Source: HGM12587 sp045128635
Lineage (GTDB): Bacteria > Bacillota > Clostridia > Lachnospirales > Lachnospiraceae
Assembly: GCA_045128635.1 (NCBI GenBank)
Contig: JBGVRS010000052.1
Span: forward strand, 1 to 64,000
Reading direction: 5' to 3'
DNA: 64,000 nt
The notes beneath the pieces are model-generated. The model was given only the letters and a program-made list of their open reading frames with translations. It did no database searches and had not been told where the DNA came from. Within the stretch, counting starts at the first letter, position 1. The number at the start of each line of letters is the position of its first letter. Both the position numbers and the translations under genes were made by a program. This document shows, piece after piece, positions 1-8,507 of this stretch.

Positions 1-1136
1 GTTTCGGCATATTCTAAAACACCTTTGACAAGTGTGCTTCCGGATTTTTGAGTGCATCCTAAGGATTTGTCTTCTAAAGTAGAGATACCGCCTTTTTTAT
101 TACCCGGTGAAGGATTTTCGTAAATGGTTTGATTGTGACTCTTAAAGTAATTTTTAAAGTCATTGATCAAATCCACTGTTTTATTGAATAATTCCGCATT
201 TGCACATCGATTCATGAGAATCGTTTCTGCACCAAACATTTCAGGTACTTCTGTGAGAATTGTTGTACCGCCTTTGGAAATAAGGATATCAGAAAAACGT
301 CCAACCAATGGATTTGCTGTAATTCCTGATAAACCATCAGAACCGCCGCATTTCATACCGATGACTAATTTGCTGACACTAATTGGTTCTCTTTCAAAAG
401 TTGCAGCATAGTCGATAAGTTCTTTGATCGCTTCTAAAGCGGCTTCAATTTCATCTTCACATTCCTGAGAAACAATGAATTTCACACGGTTTTCATCATA
501 ATCTCCAATGTATGGTTTTAACACATCAATACTGCTGTTTTCACATCCAAGTCCCAGGACAAGCACGCCGCCGGCATTCGGATGATTGATTAAATCTGCA
601 AGAATTTTGCGGGAGTTTTCCTGGTCATCGCCCATCTGGGAGCATCCGTAAGGATGAGGATAAGCAATAACTTCATCAACGCTTCCTTTTACGAAAGCAT
701 TTGCCTGTTTTGCAATGGCGGTTGCCACATTATTGACACATCCAACGGTAGGAATTACCCAGATTTCATTACGGACACCAACTTTGCCGTCAGGGCGGTT
801 AAAGCCCATAAATGTAACGTCTTCAGTTTTTGTTTCTTCTACCGATGTTGGCTCGTAGGTGTATTCCAATAAATCTCCAAGACCTGTTTTTAAATTATGC
901 ACGTGAATCCAGTCGCCGACGTTTACGGCTTCTTTTGTGAAACCAATGCGGTAACCGTATTTGATAACTTCGGCGCCTTCAGAGATATCACTGATTGCCA
1001 TTTTATGCCCCGCTGGGATTTCCATATTAGAAGTTACGGTTGTACCGTTTTCTAATGTAATTTCAGTTCCGGCAGGAATTGTATTTAACGCAACGATGAC
1101 GTTGTCGTTGTCATTAATCTTTATAAAGTTTTGCAT
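1..1136 (-). CDS. uxaA: Altronate dehydratase, 3' end cut by window
   Basis: Dehydrates D-altronate to 2-keto-3-deoxygluconate in the cytoplasm. About 378 codons are present and the C-terminal part lies beyond the left edge; the family is about 495 residues. The first 90 residues form a SAF-like domain (IPAGTEITLENG, IPAGHKMA). They are followed by the UxaA signatures RPDGKVGVRNE, YPHPYGCSQMGDD, GLGCEN and MKCGGSDGLSG. The ATG at 1136 lies inside the end of uxaB (16-bp overlap), so translation is probably coupled. I see no frameshift in the visible part. Confidence 0.93.
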   Translation of the reverse strand, partial: MQNFIKINDNDNVIVALNTIPAGTEITLENGTTVTSNMEIPAGHKMAISDISEGAEVIKYGYRIGFTKEAVNVGDWIHVHNLKTGLGDLLEYTYEPTSVEETKTEDVTFMGFNRPDGKVGVRNEIWVIPTVGCVNNVATAIAKQANAFVKGSVDEVIAYPHPYGCSQMGDDQENSRKILADLINHPNAGGVLVLGLGCENSSIDVLKPYIGDYDENRVKFIVSQECEDEIEAALEAIKELIDYAATFEREPISVSKLVIGMKCGGSDGLSGITANPLVGRFSDILISKGGTTILTEVPEMFGAETILMNRCANAELFNKTVDLINDFKNYFKSHNQTIYENPSPGNKKGGISTLEDKSLGCTQKSGSTLVKGVLEYAE

Positions 1137-2581
1137 AATGCCGCCCTCATACCATTTGCCTTGATATCATCAAGGTGTGCTGCGATAGTATCTGTAAGAC
1201 CTTCGATTTCATTTAAGTCCTGACCGAAGAAATCTTCTCTTCCTAAGAATGCTTTTGCGAATTCCACAGAATCTTTTCCGGAATTGTCACGGAAGAATTC
1301 AAGTACTGCCATATCGTCCATGACATTGTATTCCTGTTCGCCTCTGTGACCGATCAATGCTTTATCTCTGATTTCGCTTCCTGTGTAGAATGCCATCAAA
1401 GCTGCAAGAGAGAATGTCAAACGTGCAGGTAATTTACCTTCTTTTTCAATGTAGCCTAAGAAACTTGGCATACATCTTGCTCTCCATTTGGAAACAGAGT
1501 TTAAGGAAATGGCAAGAAGTGCATGGTCAACATATGGGTTATTAAAACGTGCAACAACCGCATCTGCAAATTCTTCTAAGTCTGCTTTTGGAAGGGATAA
1601 TGTTGGGATAACTTCTTTGTGAAGAGTTCCCATCATAAAGTTACGAACATCATCATCGTTCATGGATTCTCTTACGATATCATTTCCCATCAGGTAAGAA
1701 GCGAGTACAAAGGATGTATGGGCGCCGTTTAAGATACGTACCTTACGCTGCTTGTACGGTTTCTGATTATCTGTATAAATCACTGGAAGCCCAGCGTCCG
1801 GTAATGGAAGTTCACCGCTGATGTCTTTTGCACTTTCAATAACCCAGAGTGCAAATGGTTCGCCAGTAACCATGATGCGGTCAATGTATCCTAATTTTTC
1901 CCATTCTGCTTCTTCTGTGGCTTTTGGATAACCTGTGATAATACGGTCTACCAATGTAGAAGTAAATACACATGCTTCTTCAACCCAGTTTTTGAATTCT
2001 TCGCCAAGTCCCCATAAATCGATCAGCTGTAATACGCATTTGTGTAACATGATACCGTTATCATCGATTAATTCTACAGGGAGCATTACAAGTCCTTTGT
2101 CTTTATCCCCTTTAAATGTTTCGAATCTGTGATATAAGAATTTTGTCAGCTTGCCAGGGAATGTTTTTGGAGGATTCAGTTCAAATTTGTCTGTATCATC
2201 GAATACAATTCCGGCTTCTGTTGTGTTGGAAACGACAAAACGAAGAGTATCAATTTCTGCAAGTCCCATATACTTTTCGTATTCTGTATAAGCATCTACA
2301 GCATCTACAACGCTTGTAATCTGTCTGTTTAAAATCTTTGCTTCACCGTCAACACGTCCTCTTAAAGAAACTGTGTACTGGCAGTCCTGTTTATGGAAGT
2401 TTTCTAAATTACCAAATTCGATTGGTTTGATCAGAACGATGCTTCCGTCAAATTTACCCTGTTCGTTTGCAATGTCAATCATGTAGTCTACGAAGCCACG
2501 AAGGAAATTTCCTTCACCAAACTGTACGACTTTGACTGGTCGATTTACTGGGTTTGTCATGTTTTTGTTTAATACTTCCAT
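1121..2581 (-). CDS. uxaB: Tagaturonate reductase (altronate oxidoreductase)
   Basis: NAD-dependent interconversion of D-tagaturonate and D-altronate. The 486-residue protein belongs to the polyol-specific long-chain dehydrogenase family. It has the N-terminal nucleotide site (VVQFGEGNFLRGF) and the catalytic Lys-Asn-His stretch KVRILNGAH. GGAGG precedes the ATG at 2581 by only about 4 nt, so the in-frame ATG seven codons later (MTNPVN) is an alternative start. It is the first gene of the leftward uxaBA unit, divergent from a LacI gene. uxaC, for uronate isomerisation, is not adjacent, which suggests tagaturonate comes from another reaction. Confidence 0.93.
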   Translation of the reverse strand: MEVLNKNMTNPVNRPVKVVQFGEGNFLRGFVDYMIDIANEQGKFDGSIVLIKPIEFGNLENFHKQDCQYTVSLRGRVDGEAKILNRQITSVVDAVDAYTEYEKYMGLAEIDTLRFVVSNTTEAGIVFDDTDKFELNPPKTFPGKLTKFLYHRFETFKGDKDKGLVMLPVELIDDNGIMLHKCVLQLIDLWGLGEEFKNWVEEACVFTSTLVDRIITGYPKATEEAEWEKLGYIDRIMVTGEPFALWVIESAKDISGELPLPDAGLPVIYTDNQKPYKQRKVRILNGAHTSFVLASYLMGNDIVRESMNDDDVRNFMMGTLHKEVIPTLSLPKADLEEFADAVVARFNNPYVDHALLAISLNSVSKWRARCMPSFLGYIEKEGKLPARLTFSLAALMAFYTGSEIRDKALIGHRGEQEYNVMDDMAVLEFFRDNSGKDSVEFAKAFLGREDFFGQDLNEIEGLTDTIAAHLDDIKANGMRAALCKTL

Positions 2582-2661
2582 GGTTCCTCCATCCCTGCCT
2601 GTGCAGTAAATTTATTTCTTTTTCAATATTTTTCTAAAGTGCATACTTTCCCTACAAAAAA

Positions 2662-2675
2662 TGTAAGTGCTTACA
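2662..2675. promoter_or_regulatory. LacI-type operator (uxaBA side)
   Basis: TGTAAGTGCTTACA is a palindrome with 6-bp arms around a 2-bp centre, the usual form for LacI-family regulators. It lies 5 bp past the -10 of the predicted uxaBA promoter, over the start site, a typical repressing position. Confidence 0.7.
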
Positions 2676-2680
2676 AAAAC

Positions 2681-2709
2681 ATATTACTTCAAGAAAAATA
2701 AAACGTCAA
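2681..2709 (-). promoter_or_regulatory. Predicted sigma-A promoter for uxaBA
   Basis: Read leftward: -35 TTGACG (2709-2704), a 17-bp spacer, -10 TAATAT (2686-2681). The operator at 2662-2675 follows directly. Confidence 0.55.
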
Positions 2710-2770
2710 TATAGAAATTTTATAAAAGCAAGAAAAATCGAGATATTGTGAAAAATGCCTAAAAATATAC

Positions 2771-2799
2771 TTGCAATCAAAGATTATGTCATATATAAT
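2771..2799 (+). promoter_or_regulatory. Predicted sigma-A promoter for the LacI gene operon
   Basis: -35 TTGCAA (2771-2776), 17-bp spacer, perfect -10 TATAAT (2794-2799). The operator at 2816-2829 is about 10 nt past the expected start site. Confidence 0.65.
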
Positions 2800-2815
2800 C
2801 GGCTTAGAAAGAAAA

Positions 2816-2829
2816 TGTAAGCATTTACA
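2816..2829. promoter_or_regulatory. LacI-type operator (regulator side)
   Basis: TGTAAGCATTTACA is the same palindrome as at 2662-2675 with one arm mismatch. It lies between the promoter and the LacI gene, which suggests autoregulation as well as control of the downstream dehydrogenases. Confidence 0.7.
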
Positions 2830-2858
2830 TAAACTTCATTTTCCAAAAGGAGAAATCT

Positions 2859-3866
2859 ATGAACATCTATGATATTTCAGAAAAGGCGGGGGTGTCCATT
2901 GCTACGGTGTCCCGTGTGCTCAATGGAAATACCAATGTCAGTGAAAAGACCAGACAAAAAGTTCTGGATGTTATGGAGAAATACGGATATACTCCGAATG
3001 TTTTTGCCAGAGGATTAGGACTGAATACGATGAAGACCATTGGTCTTTTATGTACAGATTCTTCAAACATTTTTCAGGCGAAGGCAATCAGCTACATTGA
3101 ACAGCAGCTGCACGAATCTGGTTATGACAGCATCCTTTGCTGCAGCGGGTACGAACTGGAGAACAAAAAGAAATGTATGAACTTACTCTTAAATAAGAAA
3201 GTAGATGCGATCATTCTGATTAGTTCTCATTTTGTATATGGCACGAAGGAAGAAAATCAGTACATTATCGATGCGGGAGCACAGGTTCCGGTCATGATCT
3301 TAAATGGAGAAGTGGATGCACCGAATGTGTACGGAGTTCTGACGGATGATGCAGCATGCGTTTATAAGGCAGTTGCAAAGCTGGCAGAAGATGGAGCCAA
3401 AAGAATCCTGCATTTTTATCATTCCAATTCTTACAGTGGAAAAAAGAAGATGGAAGGATACCGAAAAGGGATACAGGAATATCAGTTGGAAAATGATGAA
3501 AAGCTTCTGCAATATTATGAAGCCAGCCTGCAGGATATTCCGAAGATGGCAGACTATCTGATGGAGCTTTGGAACAGCGGAGTAAAATTCGATGGAATTA
3601 TTACTTCCGATGATGAGCTTGCTCTTGGTGCAGTCAAATTTGCAAAGCTTGCCGATTTGAAAATTCCGAAGGACTTATCCATTATCGGTTACAGTAATTC
3701 CATGCTGGCGACTTGCGGTGTATTAGAGCTGACTTCAGTAGATATCCGGTTGGAAAAGCTGTGTCAACATTTGATCGGAAGCCTTCTTCGGGTATTTGAT
3801 GGGGAAGAAATTCCGCAGCAGGCATATTTTACAGGGGAACTAATTGAAAGAGAAACAACCCGATGA
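2859..3866 (+). CDS. LacI-family transcriptional regulator
   Basis: A 335-residue, full-length LacI/GalR regulator. The N-terminal helix-turn-helix and hinge cover residues 1-55 (YDISEKAGVSIATVSRVLNG). A periplasmic-binding-protein-like effector domain follows (IDAGAQVPVMILNGE, GIITSDDELALGA, SIIGYSNS). AAAGGAG lies 8 nt before the ATG. It sits between uxaBA and the dehydrogenase genes, and matching operators flank its promoter, so it most likely controls both units. Its effector is probably the sugar or sugar acid of this pathway (inference). Confidence 0.9.
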   Translation: MNIYDISEKAGVSIATVSRVLNGNTNVSEKTRQKVLDVMEKYGYTPNVFARGLGLNTMKTIGLLCTDSSNIFQAKAISYIEQQLHESGYDSILCCSGYELENKKKCMNLLLNKKVDAIILISSHFVYGTKEENQYIIDAGAQVPVMILNGEVDAPNVYGVLTDDAACVYKAVAKLAEDGAKRILHFYHSNSYSGKKKMEGYRKGIQEYQLENDEKLLQYYEASLQDIPKMADYLMELWNSGVKFDGIITSDDELALGAVKFAKLADLKIPKDLSIIGYSNSMLATCGVLELTSVDIRLEKLCQHLIGSLLRVFDGEEIPQQAYFTGELIERETTR

Positions 3867-3896
3867 GAGGGTGCAAATAGAAAGGGGACATTTTTT

Positions 3897-5102
3897 ATGG
3901 TAGTAAAAGGTACATATTTCCAGAATGACAAAGATCATCCATTGGTTTATGGTGACATTAATTTAATCAATCCTCCAAGAAGAAGACTTCGCGGAGAAGA
4001 AGAAAAAGAAGGTATTTTGGCAGAAACAGTTATCGCCGGTTTTTGCGGCACAGACCACGAACTGATGCGTATGGGAAGCGAAGGACTTCTTGATAAAAAA
4101 TTCCCGGAAGGCCAGAAGAGACTGATCAACGGTCATGAAGGTGTTGTTTGGGTACCATCCCAGAATCGTTTTGCCATCGTTTTGATCCGTGGAGGTAACG
4201 CATGGGATCCTACAAGATATACAGAAGAAGAAAGTTATTTCGAATACGGCTGTGACGGCGCAGACGGACTTTTCTCTGACCACAACTATTACAATCCGGA
4301 TATGCTTTTACCAATCCCTGATGAATATGTAAAAGACGGAAAGATTGCATTATCTTTTGCAAAGAAAATGGTATTCCCGGATCCATTCGGATGTATGGTA
4401 TTCCAGTTAGAACGTATGGAAGATATGGGAAGTGCACACAACTTCCGTGTGGAAATGGCAAAACATAAATGCTCTGAAGAAGAAGCGAGAAAACTTGCCA
4501 AAGAACATGTTTTTGACAGAACTGTTATTTTTGGCCTTGGTACAACCGGTATGTTCATCGGCGATTTGATTCGTCAGAAATATCCGGACGCAAAAATCGT
4601 ATTTGTAGCAAGAAGTGAAAAAGACAGTCCAAAAGTATCTTTCGCATTAGAACAGGCAAAAGCAGATTATGTTCAGAGTAAATTTGATACAAATGAAGAA
4701 TTAGCTGCAGCGATTCAGGAAGAACTTGGCGGAACAGCAACATTATTTATTGGAACAAGCGGAAGCAATGTAGAACATGATATCGCATTTAAATATGGTG
4801 TTCTTGGATGTAATGGTGTATATAACAGCTTCTCCTTAGGACCAGTGGTTAAATTTGACACCATGCCATTTGGATTTAAGAATCATCTGATCATTTCTTC
4901 CATTAACTTCCGTCAGTCACATATGGAAGCAGCTATTGAAATCCTTGGAAAGAGCAGATACAACGAAATCGTTGAACTCATTGATAAAGAAGAATTTATT
5001 AAAGATCCAATCGATGCATATGAAAATAAAATTTTCTGCAAGGGCGCACCAATGAAAACAGCCGTTGTATGGAATGAAAAATACGTTGACTTTGAAAGAT
5101 AA
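3897..5102 (+). CDS. Zinc-dependent aldose 1-dehydrogenase-like protein
   Basis: A 401-residue medium-chain dehydrogenase resembling glucose dehydrogenases. The catalytic zinc region has GFCGTDHE (Cys50) and NGHEG (His80, Glu81). A Rossmann motif FGLGTTG lies near residue 215. The four-cysteine structural zinc loop of alcohol dehydrogenases is absent. The gene starts 30 nt after the LacI gene with AGGGGA upstream, and ends 15 nt before the second dehydrogenase. In this locus it would oxidise a free sugar, perhaps L-galactose, to its lactone. The family is seen in the sequence; the substrate is inferred from neighbours. Confidence 0.75.
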   Translation: MVVKGTYFQNDKDHPLVYGDINLINPPRRRLRGEEEKEGILAETVIAGFCGTDHELMRMGSEGLLDKKFPEGQKRLINGHEGVVWVPSQNRFAIVLIRGGNAWDPTRYTEEESYFEYGCDGADGLFSDHNYYNPDMLLPIPDEYVKDGKIALSFAKKMVFPDPFGCMVFQLERMEDMGSAHNFRVEMAKHKCSEEEARKLAKEHVFDRTVIFGLGTTGMFIGDLIRQKYPDAKIVFVARSEKDSPKVSFALEQAKADYVQSKFDTNEELAAAIQEELGGTATLFIGTSGSNVEHDIAFKYGVLGCNGVYNSFSLGPVVKFDTMPFGFKNHLIISSINFRQSHMEAAIEILGKSRYNEIVELIDKEEFIKDPIDAYENKIFCKGAPMKTAVVWNEKYVDFER

Positions 5103-5117
5103 GGAGTGGAAATTGAA

Positions 5118-6140
5118 ATGATGAAAACAGTCTTAATTAATCAGCCTGGAGAAATTAAAGTTACGGATATCCCAATGCCGGAAGTAAAAGAAGGGGAAGC
5201 ATTACTTCGAATTAAATACTGTGGTATTTGCGGCGCTGACGTAGCAAGTTATACAGGAAACCAGCCATTTACAACTTACCCAAGAATTCCTGGACATGAA
5301 TTTTCAGCAGAAATCGTAACTGTACCGGAAAACAAGCTCGGTTTAAAACCAGGCGATATCGTAACAGCAAATCCATATTTCAACTGTGGACACTGCTATT
5401 CCTGCGAAAGAGGTTTTGTAAACTGCTGTACAGATAACCAGACCATGGGTGTTCAGAGAGACGGAAGCTTCTGCGAATATGTGGCAATGCCAATCGAAAG
5501 AATCATTCCGGGTATGGGACTGGATGCAAAAACACTGGCTCTCATTGAACCATTCTCAATCAGCTGGCATGCATTATCCAGAGCAAAGGTTGAACCAACA
5601 GATAAAGTGTTAATTGTTGGTGCAGGCCCAATCGGGTTATTTGCACTGATCAGCGCAAAACTTCGCGGTGCCCAGGTATATGTATCTGATATGATGCAGG
5701 GACGCTTAGATGCAGCATTAGAGTATGGTGCAGATGGTGTAATCAACGTTTCTGAAAAGAATTTAATGGATGCAGTAGAAGAAATCACTGGCGGCAAAGG
5801 CTTTGATGTTTGTGTGGAAGCATGCGGTCTTTCCCAGACATTCTTAAACTGTATTGACGCAGCTGCATTTGCGGGAAATATTATCTTAATCGGAAATGGT
5901 AAAAAAGATACTACATTCCTTCATTCAATTCTTCTTAAGAAAGAATTAAATGTACACGGAAGCCGTAACGCTTATACAAAAGACTTTAAGGCACTCATTC
6001 AGCAGGTAGCAGCCGGTAAAGTGGATGTTATGAAGATGGTAAGTGCGGTATATCCGATGGAAGAAGCGGATGAAGCGTTTAAGGCATTGGCGAACAATGA
6101 TGGAAGCCTTAAGAAAGTGCTTGTTGAGATTTCGAAGTAA
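5118..6140 (+). CDS. LgoD-like L-galactonate 5-dehydrogenase, Zn-dependent
   Basis: A 340-residue zinc alcohol dehydrogenase. Catalytic zinc ligands are Cys38, His60/Glu61 and Glu144; structural zinc ligands are Cys90, Cys93, Cys96 and Cys104; the NAD site is VGAGPIG (167-173). From memory it resembles E. coli LgoD (YjjN), which oxidises L-galactonate to D-tagaturonate, along its length: GNQPF..YPR..GHE, ALIEPF.IS.HA..RA and GSRNA. The GTG at 5106 overlaps AAGGAG and cannot be the start; ATG 5118 fits. UxaB, whose substrate is tagaturonate, is divergently encoded, which supports the role. Confidence 0.8.
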   Translation: MMKTVLINQPGEIKVTDIPMPEVKEGEALLRIKYCGICGADVASYTGNQPFTTYPRIPGHEFSAEIVTVPENKLGLKPGDIVTANPYFNCGHCYSCERGFVNCCTDNQTMGVQRDGSFCEYVAMPIERIIPGMGLDAKTLALIEPFSISWHALSRAKVEPTDKVLIVGAGPIGLFALISAKLRGAQVYVSDMMQGRLDAALEYGADGVINVSEKNLMDAVEEITGGKGFDVCVEACGLSQTFLNCIDAAAFAGNIILIGNGKKDTTFLHSILLKKELNVHGSRNAYTKDFKALIQQVAAGKVDVMKMVSAVYPMEEADEAFKALANNDGSLKKVLVEISK

Positions 6141-6161
6141 TTTCATAAACATATAAAACAT

Positions 6162-6310
6162 ACGTCCGCAACATTGTGAAAGTTCTCTTTCAGACACGTT
6201 TGCACTCGGTTCGGAACGTAGCGGTACATAAGGTCCGTGAAATACCGGACCTAAGTGCCGACGTTCCTCAACGGTCTGTACAGAGAACATCACATGCTGC
6301 GGACTTACGT
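6162..6310 (+). ncRNA. Long near-continuous hairpin of unknown role
   Basis: The 312-bp gap between the dehydrogenase and lactonase genes holds an imperfect palindrome. Pairs run inward: 6165-6170/6298-6303, 6182-6188/6282-6288, 6191-6195/6274-6278, 6197-6200/6270-6273, 6213-6219/6261-6267, 6222-6227/6255-6260 and 6231-6237/6246-6252, closing an 8-nt loop at 6238-6245. A degenerate partial copy of the outer 5' arm (CGCAACA, 7 nt, then AGTTCTC) recurs at about 6352-6372. No T-run follows and I recognise no riboswitch core. It could be an ERIC-like intergenic repeat, a processing site or a structured RNA. Confidence 0.5.
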
Positions 6311-6452
6311 GTTCTATGGCTATAAAATAATTTGAAAGCACAAACACTTTCGCAACACACGCTGAGTTCTCGGTGATACCTGCGAAGTGGGGAAGTACCT
6401 GAGGTTGTGACGTGATATTTAGATAATGAAAAGATTAACAGGAGGAAATGGT

Positions 6453-7325
6453 ATGATTATAGATGCGCACTTACACTTGTGGGATAAACAGCACGGTATG
6501 GTAAATGGAAAACCTGTGTATGATATTGGTGGCGGAAGAAGTGATTTTGGCGGTATCATTAAACAGATGATGCCTGCATATATGACAGACGGTGTCAATT
6601 CTGTGGAACGTTTGATTGCTAATATGGATTTTGCACAGGTAAATGCAGCGGTGGTTGTTCAGGAATACATCGATGGTAATCAGGATGAATATTTATTGAA
6701 ATGTAAGGAAAAATATCCGGAGAGAATTAAGGTTTGCAGTTTGTATGAAGAACATGATAATTACAGACTGGAAGGGTTTGATGGGATTAAAATCTGTGGC
6801 GGCAGACTGACAAAAGTAAAACTGGAAGAGTTAAGTCCGTTATTTCATCAGGCAGAAGAAAAAGGAATGTTTGTGGCGATTGACCTTGCTGATGGAGATG
6901 CTCAGGTACCCGCTATGAAACAGCTCATTAAGGAATGCCCGGATCTTCGCATTGCAATCGGACATTTTGGAATGGTGACAGTGGATGGGTGGCAGAAACA
7001 GATCGAACTGGCATGCAATCCAAATGTGTATGTGGAAAGCGGCGGCATTACCTGGCTGTTCAATTCTGAATATTATCCATACCCGTCAGCGGTAAATGCA
7101 ATTTTAGAAGCGAGAGATATTTGCGGTATCGACAAGCTGATGTGGGGCAGTGATTATCCACGTACTATGACAGCAATTACCTATCGTATGTCACAGGATT
7201 TTATTATCAAATCTGATAAAATGACCGCGGAAGAAAAGGAAAAATTCCTTGGTTTGAATGCTGCAAAATTCTATGGATTTGAAGTGAAAGAAAACCTGCC
7301 GTACATCAGTCATATGGCAGAATAG
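6453..7325 (+). CDS. Amidohydrolase-family sugar lactonase
   Basis: A 290-residue metal-dependent hydrolase of the COG3618 type, which includes L-fucono- and L-galactono-lactonases. It begins with the metal motif DAHLHLWD (Asp4, His6, His8). Later it has IAIGHFG and the C-terminal metal-binding aspartate in WGSDYPR. The upstream ATG at 6426 is discarded because GGAGG (6441-6445) serves ATG 6453. Next to two sugar dehydrogenases, it is likely to hydrolyse an aldonolactone to the aldonate. The precise lactone is an inference. Confidence 0.75.
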   Translation: MIIDAHLHLWDKQHGMVNGKPVYDIGGGRSDFGGIIKQMMPAYMTDGVNSVERLIANMDFAQVNAAVVVQEYIDGNQDEYLLKCKEKYPERIKVCSLYEEHDNYRLEGFDGIKICGGRLTKVKLEELSPLFHQAEEKGMFVAIDLADGDAQVPAMKQLIKECPDLRIAIGHFGMVTVDGWQKQIELACNPNVYVESGGITWLFNSEYYPYPSAVNAILEARDICGIDKLMWGSDYPRTMTAITYRMSQDFIIKSDKMTAEEKEKFLGLNAAKFYGFEVKENLPYISHMAE

Positions 7326-7350
7326 TTTTAAAATAATATTGATTTACATA

Positions 7351-7400
7351 ATAGCGGATGCTATACTTAAGAAGTATTCTTGAGATAGCGTCCGCTATTT
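7351..7400 (+). terminator. Intrinsic terminator after the lactonase gene
   Basis: Long hairpin: a 14-bp outer stem (7351-7364 with 7385-7398, one G-T pair) and a CTTAAG/CTTGAG inner stem, followed by a short T-run. Confidence 0.75.
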
Positions 7401-7535
7401 CATTTCACGGCATATCGCCAATTTTCAGCAATGGGGAGCAAATTATACAAAGGAAGGAACTGGTGTCTATGATTGTGTTCTGAAATTTTATCTATGAGGA
7501 GCTATGAAGATATGATAAAATGGAGATGAACAGAA

Positions 7536-8318
7536 ATGGATAAACATGAAAAGATACGAAAGATTGCAAAAGATTTAAATGTGATCGATGATGCATTATT
7601 TCAAAAGATGGCTGAGGACATAGGATTTTGTGAAGAGATGATATCTACGATTCTTGGTCAGAATGTTATGATTAAAAAAATTGTCCCGCAGAATAGTATA
7701 AAAAATTTACAAGGACGTTCTGTTATTTTGGATGCATTATGTACGCTTGAAAGTGGAAAGGAATGTAATGTAGAAGTTCAAAAAGCAAACGATGACGATC
7801 ATGAGAAAAGAGTAAGATATAATGCATCTTGTATTACGGCAAATATAACGGAACCAGGGACAAGGTTCGAGAAGGTTCCAGATGTAATTAGTATTTTTAT
7901 CTCTAAATTTGATATATTCGGAGATGGAAAAACAGTTTACCATGTAGAGCGTGTTGTAAAAGAAACCGGTAGGGTGCGTGATAATGGATTTCACGAAATT
8001 TACGTAAACACAAAAATAAAAGATGGATCCGATGTAGCGGAACTTATGAAAATATTTTCAGAATGTGATACCTATGATTTCAAAAAGTTTCCGAAAACAT
8101 CAAAACGAAAAAGTCAGTTTAAACTTGGAGAAGGAGGAGAAGGAAACATGTGTGAAGCAATTGAGAACTTTGGAAAGGAATGTGCAAAAGAGGCGGTTAT
8201 GGAAAGTGCATATAATTTCTTTAAAAATGGTGCAAGCTATGAAATGGTCAGAGCATCCATTAATCTTTTATCCGATGATGAATTAAAAGAACTGTATGCA
8301 AAGGCGCAAGAAGAATAA
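7536..8318 (+). CDS. Rpn-type PD-(D/E)XK nuclease 'transposase' family protein
   Basis: A 260-residue protein of the PDDEXK_2 (PF12784-like) family, widely annotated as transposase and related to recombination-promoting Rpn nucleases. The core is RSVILDALC (Asp66) followed by NVEVQK (Glu80, Gln82). The long charged middle region is usual for the family. The C-terminal LSDDELKELYAKA helix is also common in it. It stands alone between two terminators, with A/T-rich flanks unlike the neighbouring operons, which suggests a recently acquired single gene. I see no terminal inverted repeats. Confidence 0.8.
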   Translation: MDKHEKIRKIAKDLNVIDDALFQKMAEDIGFCEEMISTILGQNVMIKKIVPQNSIKNLQGRSVILDALCTLESGKECNVEVQKANDDDHEKRVRYNASCITANITEPGTRFEKVPDVISIFISKFDIFGDGKTVYHVERVVKETGRVRDNGFHEIYVNTKIKDGSDVAELMKIFSECDTYDFKKFPKTSKRKSQFKLGEGGEGNMCEAIENFGKECAKEAVMESAYNFFKNGASYEMVRASINLLSDDELKELYAKAQEE

Positions 8319-8326
8319 AAACAGCA

Positions 8327-8365
8327 AGTTCGACTAAGATTATAAATAACTTAGTTGAACTTTTT
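8327..8365 (+). terminator. Intrinsic terminator after the Rpn gene
   Basis: Stem AGTTCGACTAAG (8327-8338) pairs with CTTAGTTGAACT (8350-8361, one wobble), followed by TTTTT. Confidence 0.8.
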
Positions 8366-8399
8366 GGTGTCAATGGAGTCTAAAATAAGATTCAGCAAA

Positions 8400-8419
8400 T
8401 TCGATAAAATAATATCGAA
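8400..8419. repeat. Inverted repeat upstream of the atp operon
   Basis: TTCGATA, 6 nt, TATCGAA: a perfect 7-bp inverted repeat in the 142-bp A/T-rich leader before the ATP synthase operon. A second weaker pair, TGCTAA (8431-8436) with TTAGCA (8457-8462), follows. I cannot place a confident promoter here. Confidence 0.4.
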
Positions 8420-8507
8420 AAGAGAAACGTTGCTAATTATTTCTTATAGACTTTTTTTAGCAAATATATTAAACTAAACACAAATGCGTATGAGAGAGGG
8501 ACAAGAA

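Noticed and set aside
163..872. Plus-strand reading frames at the left edge
   Set aside because: They lie antisense to uxaA, which has clear family motifs; no independent coding support.
7536..8318. Rpn-type gene as an insertion sequence
   Set aside because: No terminal inverted repeats or target duplications could be found around it; the 'transposase' label is a family name only.
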